From assembly GCA_024278175.1 (NCBI GenBank), contig JAJRTS010000045.1, positions 1-64,000 of the forward strand: DNA of 64,000 bases, given 5' to 3'. The notes beneath the pieces were generated by a model. It was not told the origin of the DNA. It made no database searches and saw only the letters and a list, made by a program, of their open reading frames with translations. The stretch is from Gemmatimonadales bacterium (lineage in GTDB: Bacteria > Gemmatimonadota > Glassbacteria > GWA2-58-10). The first letter of the stretch is position 1, and each line of letters begins with the position of its first letter. Position numbers and translations under genes: made by a program. Shown piece by piece: positions 50,128 through 57,760 of this stretch.

Positions 50128-51540
50128 ATGACCGAGGAAAAAGGAAAAATGTGGGGAGGCCGTTTCAGCGGCGGCACGGATCCGTTGCTGGAGCGGTTCA
50201 ATGCCTCGATTGCTTTCGACCGCCGGATGTGGCGTGAGGATATCGCCGGCAGCCAGGCCTACGCAGCCGCCCTGGAGCGCGCCGGGTTGATCAGCGCCGA
50301 GGAGTGCGGGCGTTGGCAGGATGGCCTTCGCGAGGTGGCCGATGAGCTCGAGAGGGGCAAGTTCAGTTGGAGCGAGCAGGACGAGGACATCCACATGGCT
50401 GTCGAGCGGCGGCTGACCGAGGTTGTCGGGCCGGTGGGCGGTAAACTTCACACCGGACGCAGCCGCAACGACCAGATAGCTACGGACATGCGCCTCTGGG
50501 TCAAGCAGGCCTGCCTGGAGATCGATCAGGACCTCAGGGCTCTGATGACCGGGTTGCTGGAGCAGGCCCGGCCGCGGGTAACCACGCTGATGCCGGGGTT
50601 CACCCACCTTCAGCAGGCCCAGGTGATCAGCGTGGCCCACTACCTGCTCTCGTTCTTCTGGATGTTCGAGCGCGACAGGGGCCGCTTCCGCGACACGGCC
50701 GCCCGCGCCGACGAGCTTCCGCTGGGATCGGGCGCATTGGCCGGCAACGCGGTGGGAGTGGATCGCCACTTTCTGGCCCGCGAGCTGGGGTTCGCCGCGG
50801 TGAGTGCCAACAGCATGGATGCCGTGGGGGATCGCGATTTCGTGGTCGAGTTCATCTCGGCGGCCTCGCTGGCGATGGTGCATCTGGCGCATCTGGCCGA
50901 GGACCTGATAATCTACTCGTCCCAGGCCTGCCGGTTCGTAAGCTTAAGCGATTCGTTCACCACCGGCAGCAGCCTGATGCCCCAGAAGAAGAACCCGGAC
51001 TCGCTGGAGCTGGTGCGGGGCAAGTGCGGCCGGGTCACGGGCAGGCTGAGCGGGCTGCTGGCCACGCTCAAAGGCCTGCCCTCCACTTACAACAAGGACC
51101 TCCAGGAGGACAAGGAGCCGCTGTTCGACTCTTTCGACACCCTGCGCGACTCGCTGCGGATTACCGCCGGAGTGGTGGGCACGCTCGAGTTCAGCGCCGA
51201 GCGGATGCGCGCCTGCCTGGACGAGTTTCTGCTGGCCACCGATCTGGCTGACTACCTGGTGGCGCGCGGCATGCCGTTCCGTCAGGCCCACGAGGTGATC
51301 GGCCGGATTGTGCGCGAGTGCGAGAAGACCAAAACCACGCCCTCTGAACTGCCGCTGGAGAGCTACCGTGAGCAGAGTGAACTGTTTGAGGAGGACGTGA
51401 AAGAGGTGCTGAATTTCGACGCCTCGCTGGCCACGCGCGCCAGCGAGGGCGGCTGCGCCCCCGAGGCGGTCCAGCGGCAGCTTGTAGCGGCGGAAGAGAC
51501 GCTGGCCGGTGGAGAGGTCAGGTCGATGGACGTGGAGTGA
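50128..51540 (+). CDS. argH: Argininosuccinate lyase
   Basis: The 470-residue enzyme splits argininosuccinate to arginine and fumarate. It is called from ATG 50128 (MTEEKGKMWGGRFSGGTDP), 4 bases after GGAGG; a second ATG at 50125 is possible, and the frame is open far upstream inside argG only by chance. The fumarase/aspartase-superfamily signature is GSSLMPQKKNPDSLELVRGK, with HTGRSRNDQIATDMRLW and PGFTHLQQAQ as substrate motifs. This is the last step of arginine synthesis in the pair argG-argH. Confidence 0.98.
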   Translation: MTEEKGKMWGGRFSGGTDPLLERFNASIAFDRRMWREDIAGSQAYAAALERAGLISAEECGRWQDGLREVADELERGKFSWSEQDEDIHMAVERRLTEVVGPVGGKLHTGRSRNDQIATDMRLWVKQACLEIDQDLRALMTGLLEQARPRVTTLMPGFTHLQQAQVISVAHYLLSFFWMFERDRGRFRDTAARADELPLGSGALAGNAVGVDRHFLARELGFAAVSANSMDAVGDRDFVVEFISAASLAMVHLAHLAEDLIIYSSQACRFVSLSDSFTTGSSLMPQKKNPDSLELVRGKCGRVTGRLSGLLATLKGLPSTYNKDLQEDKEPLFDSFDTLRDSLRITAGVVGTLEFSAERMRACLDEFLLATDLADYLVARGMPFRQAHEVIGRIVRECEKTKTTPSELPLESYREQSELFEEDVKEVLNFDASLATRASEGGCAPEAVQRQLVAAEETLAGGEVRSMDVE

Positions 51541-51547
51541 AGCGGGG

Positions 51548-51600
51548 TAACTTACAACCCCCGCCCACTACGCGGGCACCCCCTTTGCTAAGGGGGATTT
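51548..51600. repeat. Palindromic repeat family D, copy 2
   Basis: AACCCCCGCCC, ACGCGGGC and ACCCCCTTTGCTAAGGGGGATTT-like parts repeat, in inverted orientation, the unit at 33252-33302. It lies directly downstream of argH and could contribute to its termination. Confidence 0.7.
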
Positions 51601-51616
51601 GAGTCCAGGCAGTTGA

Positions 51617-51657
51617 TGAAAAAAAGAGGGCCGCCCCCGCACCGGGAGCGGCCCTCT
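51617..51657 (-). terminator. Intrinsic terminator after the TPR gene
   Basis: On the minus strand AGAGGGCCGC (51648-51657 side) pairs with GCGGCCCTCT (51625-51634 side) and is followed by a T-run of eight. Confidence 0.85.
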
Positions 51658-51690
51658 CTCAATTGTTTAGCTATCTCTTTCAGAGCCTGC

Positions 51691-52374
51691 TCAGCCCGCC
51701 AGCGCCGCGGCCCGCAGCTCGGCGCGGATTTCGATAAACTCGCCGCTACGCTGGTTATCGGGGTAGTTGTCGATAATCCGGCTCAACGTGACGATCGCTT
51801 CCTCGTCCTGGCCGGTCAGCCGGTAGGCGCGGCTCAGGCAGGAGAGCGCCTCGATCTTCTGGAAGTCGAACTGTGCGCTTTCCAGAGCCCGGCTGTAGTA
51901 GTCGATCGCCTGCGAGTATTCCTCGAACTGCTCGTGGCAGGCGCCGATTCCGATCAGCACGTTGACCATCAGCGGCTCGTCGCTGTCGCTATCATCGGAG
52001 AAACGGTTGAACAACTCCATGGCGCGGTCGTAGTCGCCGGAATTGTAGTAGCTGTCGGCGGCGAAATAGACCGCCTTACGGCCCTGGTCGGTGCCGGAGT
52101 AGTCATCGGCGATATTCTCGAAATCGGCCGCGGCCAGCGCATACTGACGGTTAAGGTACAGTCCCTCCGCCTTGAACATCGCCACGGCGGCGTCGGCGCG
52201 GGCCTCGGCGCGGAAGTTGACATACATCCAACTCAGTCCCACAAGTACCAGCACACCGATAATACCACCGATAATTTTACCCAGGTGTTCCTGAACGTAG
52301 TGGCTCGCCTCGAATGCCCCGGATACGAAGGCATCTTCCTTGAGTTCCTTTTTGCTGATTCTTTTCCTGCTCAT
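51691..52374 (-). CDS. Membrane-anchored TPR protein (YfgM-like)
   Basis: The 227-residue protein has one helix at about 34-54 (IIGGIIGVLVLVGLSWMYVNF), with the N-terminus in the cytoplasm. The rest shows TPR-like repeats (DAAVAMFKAEGLYLNRQYALAAADFENIADDY, KAVYFAADSYYNSGDYDRAMELFNRF, LIGIGACHEQFEEYSQAIDYYSRAL, EALSCLSRAYRLTGQDEEAIVTLSRII). The layout resembles YfgM and YbgF-type envelope proteins involved in protein interaction at the translocon. The partner is unknown. Confidence 0.8.
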   Translation of the reverse strand: MSRKRISKKELKEDAFVSGAFEASHYVQEHLGKIIGGIIGVLVLVGLSWMYVNFRAEARADAAVAMFKAEGLYLNRQYALAAADFENIADDYSGTDQGRKAVYFAADSYYNSGDYDRAMELFNRFSDDSDSDEPLMVNVLIGIGACHEQFEEYSQAIDYYSRALESAQFDFQKIEALSCLSRAYRLTGQDEEAIVTLSRIIDNYPDNQRSGEFIEIRAELRAAALAG

Positions 52375-52576
52375 TAAAACCGGCTCCTTTTGCCCGCGGG
52401 GCGGTCATTGCTTTGAGAACGAAAGCTGATCGGGTGAGGCAATATAATATAAGGAATGCCCACGGGCAAGTGGTTGAAGGAGTTAGCCGGATCATTCGTG
52501 GCGCGGGCAGGCGGCGCCGGATTCACCGGGCCGGGTCAGCGCTCGCCCAGGCGTAACAGTGCGACCGGTTTCGATA

Positions 52577-53248
52577 TCATCTGTTTGGTTCAACCCAGTC
52601 GAAATCGTAGGGGTTGAATAAGATCTGATTCGCACCTTCGGATTCGATCTTCACCGTGCCGAATCGCGGCAGGGAATAAGTCGGTCCTCTCCGTACTGCT
52701 GCCGGCAGGTCCAGTACCTGCCCGTTACCGTCAAGAGCCATCCTGAATCCGCTGAATTCGACCAAAGCGGCAAAATCCCCGCTGAATTCGACTGTTCCAT
52801 CCAGGTCAAATTTATTCAGCCTGAAATTGCCCCCAATGGTGCTCCATTGACCGAATAATTTCAGCTTACCGTTGGCAAAGAGCGTTCCTGTTTCGGAATA
52901 ATAGCGGATGTATCTGACTTCCAGATCGGAAACAAAGGTGGGGTTAGTGCCCGAGGTGTCCGGGTCGATTATACTCGCGATGGCAATGCCGCTGAAAGCC
53001 CCGATACTCCGCGCCTGCTTTTCGGGGCCGTTGGCGATGGCATCGATAGCTTGAGCGTAGGAGTTGAAAATCAGCTCAAAAAACTGCTGGCAGGCCTCGT
53101 ACTGGTTGCTGGTGGTAACAGCCAGGTTGGCTCTGCCCGCTCCGGGGGACGATGAACTGCCGCCGGGACCCAGGGGATCGCCGCGACCGCTGCTGCAACC
53201 GGCAAGGGCGAAGACGGCAAAGGTCAGCAAAACGAAAATCTGTGACAC
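52577..53248 (-). CDS. Predicted lipoprotein, paralogue of the upstream neighbour
   Basis: The 223-residue protein has a lipobox (VFALAGC) followed by a flexible SSGRGDPLGPGGSSSSPGAG linker. A domain of unknown type follows (RANLAVTTSNQYEACQQFFELI, DLEVRYIRYYSETGTLFANGKLKLFGQW, PTYSLPRFGTVKIES). It is about the same length as the next gene upstream and shares most blocks with it, so the two arose by tandem duplication. No known family is recognised. Confidence 0.68.
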   Translation of the reverse strand: MSQIFVLLTFAVFALAGCSSGRGDPLGPGGSSSSPGAGRANLAVTTSNQYEACQQFFELIFNSYAQAIDAIANGPEKQARSIGAFSGIAIASIIDPDTSGTNPTFVSDLEVRYIRYYSETGTLFANGKLKLFGQWSTIGGNFRLNKFDLDGTVEFSGDFAALVEFSGFRMALDGNGQVLDLPAAVRRGPTYSLPRFGTVKIESEGANQILFNPYDFDWVEPNR

Positions 53249-53293
53249 TGTTTTTCTCCCTGTAAAGAGCTGTGTTTGCTTGCGCGCATCAGG

Positions 53294-53971
53294 TCAACGC
53301 GGAGCGTAGTCGAAAAGGTAAGGGCTGAATCGGATAGTTTCTGAACCGGACGTGATTACCACCGTTCCAGAATTGGGCAGCGAATAAGTCGGGCCATCTT
53401 TTTGTACCTGCTCCATCGCACTCTTCATGTTCAGCACCCGCCCGTATGGGTCGAGCGCCATCTGGAATGATTCAAAGGAAATCTGGCAGGCGTAATCTCC
53501 GCTCAGATCTACCGGTCCGTTCAGAATGAATTTATACAGTGTTTTCACTCCGCCGATAATTCTCCATTCGCCGGATAGTTTCAGCTTACCGACGTAAAAT
53601 AACTTCCCTGTATCGGAGTAGTAGTTGGTATACTCCAACTGAACGTCCAATGTTTCATTGGCGCCCGCTTCGGCGGTATTGGAGTCGATTATCCTGGCTA
53701 ACGCAAGACCGTTGTGGTTGCCCATGATCCTCACCGATACGCCGGTGTCCGCGTAGGTGGTGATGGCGCTGGTCGCCTTGTCGTAGTGGTCGCGGATATC
53801 ATCGAAAAACGCCTGGCTGGCCTCGTACTGGTTGCTGGTGGTAACAGCCAGGTTGGCTCTGCCAGCTCCAGGGGACAACAAGCTGCCGCCTGGATCCAGG
53901 GGGTCGCCGCGACCGCTGCTGCAGGCAAGGGCGAGGAAAAAGAGAAATAGCACCAGAGTTGCGAGTTTCAT
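53294..53971 (-). CDS. Predicted lipoprotein, paralogue of the downstream neighbour
   Basis: The 225-residue protein begins MKLATLVLFLFFLALACSS, a lipoprotein signal. The linker SSGRGDPLDPGGSLLSPGAG and the RANLAVTTSNQYEAS block are nearly identical to those of the gene downstream. The later YTNYYSDTGKLFYVGKLKLSGEW and GPTYSLPNSGTVVITSG match with more change. The mature domains are less alike than the signal-proximal part, suggesting local gene conversion. The gap between the two genes is 45 bases. Confidence 0.7.
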   Translation of the reverse strand: MKLATLVLFLFFLALACSSGRGDPLDPGGSLLSPGAGRANLAVTTSNQYEASQAFFDDIRDHYDKATSAITTYADTGVSVRIMGNHNGLALARIIDSNTAEAGANETLDVQLEYTNYYSDTGKLFYVGKLKLSGEWRIIGGVKTLYKFILNGPVDLSGDYACQISFESFQMALDPYGRVLNMKSAMEQVQKDGPTYSLPNSGTVVITSGSETIRFSPYLFDYAPR

Positions 53972-54017
53972 GGTTGGCTCCTCGGTTACAACCTGGTTGT
54001 CAATGGGCTAGGCGCGT

Positions 54018-56252
54018 TTACCAGCGCTTGTCGTGGTCCCAGAGTTCCAGTGTGAGTCCGAAAAAAAAGTAGGTGCCGGGCGAACCCGCGCCCTCCAGGT
54101 AACCGTAGATGTTGGGGTCGTTGTTGAGCAGGTTGTTCACTCCGCCGAAGAGCTCGAATGGTTCGCCGAACTTTTTGCTGAAAAACAGGTGCACCAGACT
54201 ATAGCCGTCGGCCTTGTAGCTGTCGGAGATAATCCGCGTACCCACCGAGGAGAGCCGCACTCCGCCCTTGAGGTCCCAGTCCTTTTTCACAAAGCGCAAC
54301 ACCGCCGTATTGAGCAGATCGGGCTTGTTGAGCAGGCGGCGGTTGGTGGACTTGTCCAGCGTTTCCACCAGGGCCAGGTCGTTGGTGAACGTCAGCCAGT
54401 CGGTGATTTTTATCGTGGCGCCCAGTTCGAAACCCTGACTCATGGCTTTCTCGACATTCTGGAGCTGCAACAGGGGCCTGACCCAGGGAACTTTCCCGCC
54501 GGAGTTGCTGAATCCCGCCGACAGGGAGTCGAAACCGATATTGACCGCGGTGATCATGTCCGAGATGTCGTTGCGGAAGAAACGCACATCGCCGCTGAAC
54601 CTGTCAACGCTGCCCTCCACGCCGACTTCCCAGGAATTGGAAGTCTCTTCCTGAAGGTCGGCGTTGGGCCTGACCAGGCTTTCCTTGGTCGGCGTATCGA
54701 AATACAGCTCGTAGATGCTCGGAGCGCGCACTCCGCGACCGAACGAGCCCTTGAGCCGCAGGTTGTCCAGCAGCGAGAGCGTGGTGCTGGCCTTGGGGCT
54801 GAACGTGCCGCCGAACTGCGAGTGGCCGTCGTAGCGCGCCCCCAGCACGAACAGCACCTGATCCACGGGCTGCAAGATGTCCTGGATAAACACGGCGTTG
54901 TTGTCCACGTCGTATCTATACTTGTTGTCCTCGCGACTCTCCTGGCGGGATTCCGCGCCGACAGTCAGGTAGTTGCCTTCGGAGAACGTGTAACTGAAAC
55001 GCGTTTCGTACTGAAACAGGTCCTGGTAGAGGCGGTAGTCGGTATCGGACATGGTATAGGGGTTGAACTTCGGGCCGAAAATTACCGGGGAAACCGCCAC
55101 ACCGGTGTTGAACTTGTTGTAGTTGGCTCGCACCATGAATTCGGTACGCTCGGGAACCACGTAGTTGTACTCCACGAACAATGATTTGCGGTCGCTGTTG
55201 TCGATCCTGCGCCCGTCGCCCCAGAAATAGGGCCTGATGCCCTTGCGCTTGACAACCGCGCGCTCGAACCCGCCCTGGACCAGGTGACGGCCGGTGATGT
55301 CGATCGAAAGCTCGATTCCGCCGGAGCGCATGTTTTTGTTGTCGCCGTCGGTCCAGCTTGTCTCCTTGTAGCGATCGAACGAGGCCTCGCGATCGAACGT
55401 GGCGTAGAGCGAATATCCCAGTTTACCCGAGCGTTCAGCCATGTAGCCCTTGACAAACGGGCTGCTCGATTCGCCGTACTTATTCTGCCCGTAGCGCATG
55501 GAAAGGCCGGCCACCATGTCCTCGGGCGGTTTGCGGGTGATGATGTTGACCACTCCGCCCATGGCGTCGCTGCCGTAGAGCGCCGAGCTGGGGCCGCGCA
55601 CGATTTCGATCCGCTCGATCATCGCCGCGGGCAGGTCGTCCAGGTTGACATTGTCGCGGATGCCGGCGGCGATCCGCCGCCCGTTGATCATCACCAGGGT
55701 CTGGTTGGAGCGCAGGCCCCGCAGGCTGGCCGAGAGCCCCCGGTCCTCGTCGCCCTGAAGGTACGTGCTGCGCGCCTCCATCATCGCGTCGGCAACAGTG
55801 AGCGCACCTATTTCCTGGATCGTCTCGTTGGTGATAATCTCCACCGCGGCCGGGACTTTTTTCAGCTCGATCGGCACGATTGTGGCCGTGACCGATACCC
55901 GCGGCATCGAGTCCTCCACGGCGATTCCCGGCATCCGGATCGTCACCTGCCTGAGCGTCAGCTCGACATTCGTTTCCCTGCCGGCAACTACGTAAACCGT
56001 TTTGTAGGCGCTGCTGTAACCGGTCATGCTGGCGATCACCTGGTGGTAGCCCACAGGAACAGCCTTGATCTCGAAACGCCCGTTTTCGGCGGCTACAGCG
56101 CCGAATTCGCTCTGGCGGACAGCGATCTGCGCGCCCCTGAGCGGTTCTCCTGTATCGCTGAGCACCACCCCGCGGACAGTGCCGCCGCCGCCGCCGGCCA
56201 TGGCGGCTGCACAATTTATCAATAACAGGACCGGACAGAAGAGTTTGTGCAT
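54018..56252 (-). CDS. TonB-dependent outer-membrane receptor with carboxypeptidase-regulatory-like domain
   Basis: The 744-residue protein is called from ATG 56252 (MHKLFCPVLLLINCAAAMA), with GGGAG upstream. After the signal, residues about 25-110 are a CarboxypepD_reg-like domain (TVRGVVLSDTGEPLRGAQIAV). The plug follows (VPAAVEIITNETIQEIGALTVADAMM, LRGLRSNQTLVMINGRRI, GPSSALYGSDAMGGVVNIITR) and then the 22-strand barrel ending in FGLTLELWDHDKRW. The terminal aromatic fits barrel insertion. The ligand is unknown; iron or corrinoid chelates or peptides are possible. It lies downstream of the lipoprotein pair's coding strand with similar orientation. Confidence 0.9.
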   Translation of the reverse strand: MHKLFCPVLLLINCAAAMAGGGGGTVRGVVLSDTGEPLRGAQIAVRQSEFGAVAAENGRFEIKAVPVGYHQVIASMTGYSSAYKTVYVVAGRETNVELTLRQVTIRMPGIAVEDSMPRVSVTATIVPIELKKVPAAVEIITNETIQEIGALTVADAMMEARSTYLQGDEDRGLSASLRGLRSNQTLVMINGRRIAAGIRDNVNLDDLPAAMIERIEIVRGPSSALYGSDAMGGVVNIITRKPPEDMVAGLSMRYGQNKYGESSSPFVKGYMAERSGKLGYSLYATFDREASFDRYKETSWTDGDNKNMRSGGIELSIDITGRHLVQGGFERAVVKRKGIRPYFWGDGRRIDNSDRKSLFVEYNYVVPERTEFMVRANYNKFNTGVAVSPVIFGPKFNPYTMSDTDYRLYQDLFQYETRFSYTFSEGNYLTVGAESRQESREDNKYRYDVDNNAVFIQDILQPVDQVLFVLGARYDGHSQFGGTFSPKASTTLSLLDNLRLKGSFGRGVRAPSIYELYFDTPTKESLVRPNADLQEETSNSWEVGVEGSVDRFSGDVRFFRNDISDMITAVNIGFDSLSAGFSNSGGKVPWVRPLLQLQNVEKAMSQGFELGATIKITDWLTFTNDLALVETLDKSTNRRLLNKPDLLNTAVLRFVKKDWDLKGGVRLSSVGTRIISDSYKADGYSLVHLFFSKKFGEPFELFGGVNNLLNNDPNIYGYLEGAGSPGTYFFFGLTLELWDHDKRW

Positions 56253-56729
56253 GGGGAAGACTCCCTTCGGGAAAATCAAACTAAAGAATCCAGCGGCCGA
56301 AGAGCACCGAGGGGTGGGGGGACAAAGAGTTTTTAGTCGGGTTGCGGGCGCGTGTCCGCACGGTGTTTTCAGTGGTGGAACGTTTCAAGTCTCGTCCCCT
56401 GGCAGTGGGATTGTTTGCAATTGAGAAGATAGCACCATTCGTTCCGTACAAAGTGTTACCGCTTACAATTGTCATTGTTCCAGATTGATTTTTGTTATCG
56501 AAAGCTGACGGGGCCGCTAAAAGGAGAGATACCGGCGGCAAACAGCCGTGAGGCGGCTTCCCGGAGGACGGCAAGAGCAGCATGATGGATAAGCCGGGAA
56601 ATAAAAAGAAGAAAATCTGTATTGAGGAATTGACCGCAGCTGGCGTTCCAGCAGTTTTTTTTCAGTTCAGCGGCGACCGCGCCTGCGTCGACAGGCTTGA
56701 CGGCATGGATGGCGCAACCGGACCGGCGC
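56253..56729. other. Non-coding gap upstream of the TonB receptor
   Basis: The 477-base gap shows only short, unconvincing open frames. No riboswitch, Fur box or clear promoter was recognised. Confidence 0.4.
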
Positions 56730-57701
56730 TCAGATGTTCTCCAGTTCCAGTGAGCGGAACTTGTCCAGGACCTCGGGGTCGTACCAGCCCTTTTTCATTT
56801 CCTCGTCCAGGATCGCCAACGATTTTTCCTTGTCGAAAGCGGGTTTGTAGGGGCGTTCGGTACGCAGAGCGTCGTAAACGTCAACCACGGTCAGGATCCG
56901 CGCGGTCAGCTCTATGTCCTCGCCCGCCAGGCCGTCCGGGTACCCGCTGCCGTCGAAACGCTCGTGATGGTGGCGGATGATCGGCAGCACGTAGCGCAGC
57001 GAGCGCAGGGGTTTGCAGATATTGTAGCCGATCATGGGGTGTTGGCGCATGGTGTCGAATTCCTCGGGAGTGAGTTTGCCCTTTTTGTTGAGGATCGCGT
57101 CCGGGATGCCGATCTTGCCCACATCGTGAAGGGTGCCGCCCAGCCGGAGCGCCCGTAGTTGCTCGTGGGGCAGATTGAACATGCGGCCCACCTGGACGCT
57201 GTAGTAGCTGAGGCGCCTGCAGTGGCTCTCGGTGTAGGAGTCCTTGGCCTCGACCGAGATCGCCAGCGAGCTGATCACCGTCTCGGCCCGCTCCAGCTCA
57301 TCCGTGTAAAACTTGACCCGCAGCAGGCTCCTGACCCTGGCCTGGAGTTCCTGACGGTCGTAGGGCTTGGTCAGGAAATCGTCGACACCGGCTTCGATCC
57401 CCTTGATCCTGTCGGCTTTTTCCGAGAGGGCGGTCACCATTACTATCGGGACCAGCATCGTTTCCGGGTCGCTTTTCAGCCGGCGGCAGACCTCGAACCC
57501 GTCCATCTCCGGCATCATTACGTCCAGCAGAATCAGGTCGGGCCGGTCGCTTGCCACTTTCTCCAGCGCGGATTTACCATCGTATGCGCTGAGCACGTCG
57601 TAGCCGTGCTCGATCAGGTCCGCTTCCAGCAACTCCACGTTAAGCGGCTGGTCGTCGACAACCAGAATCAATCCGCCCGTTTGTTCGTCATTATCCGCCA
57701 T
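56730..57701 (-). CDS. Response regulator with HD-GYP cyclic-di-GMP phosphodiesterase domain
   Basis: The 323-residue protein has a receiver domain (1-125), with D60 in LILLDVMMPEMDG as phosphoacceptor and D16-D17 for Mg. The HD-GYP domain begins at about 145: LGGTLHDVGKIGIPDAILNKKG gives the HD pair and HHHERFDGSGYPDGL contains GYP. The domain hydrolyses c-di-GMP, and HHExxDGxGYP is complete. It follows the sensor kinase gene by 60 bases on the same strand, so it is probably that kinase's partner. The output would be a change in motility or biofilm, an inference from family. Confidence 0.93.
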   Translation of the reverse strand: MADNDEQTGGLILVVDDQPLNVELLEADLIEHGYDVLSAYDGKSALEKVASDRPDLILLDVMMPEMDGFEVCRRLKSDPETMLVPIVMVTALSEKADRIKGIEAGVDDFLTKPYDRQELQARVRSLLRVKFYTDELERAETVISSLAISVEAKDSYTESHCRRLSYYSVQVGRMFNLPHEQLRALRLGGTLHDVGKIGIPDAILNKKGKLTPEEFDTMRQHPMIGYNICKPLRSLRYVLPIIRHHHERFDGSGYPDGLAGEDIELTARILTVVDVYDALRTERPYKPAFDKEKSLAILDEEMKKGWYDPEVLDKFRSLELENI

Positions 57702-57760
57702 CGTACCCGTCCTTTACTTCAGATGTTTCGCGCCCCAGAGGGGGCGGAAAGCATTTGAGT

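Noticed and set aside
56281-56583. A 100-codon open frame upstream of the TonB receptor
   Set aside because: No ribosome-binding site, no recognisable motif and odd composition; more likely chance than a gene.
56253-56600. A possible cobalamin riboswitch before the TonB receptor
   Set aside because: A CCACTG-like stretch was inspected, but the conserved B12-box and core order were not found.
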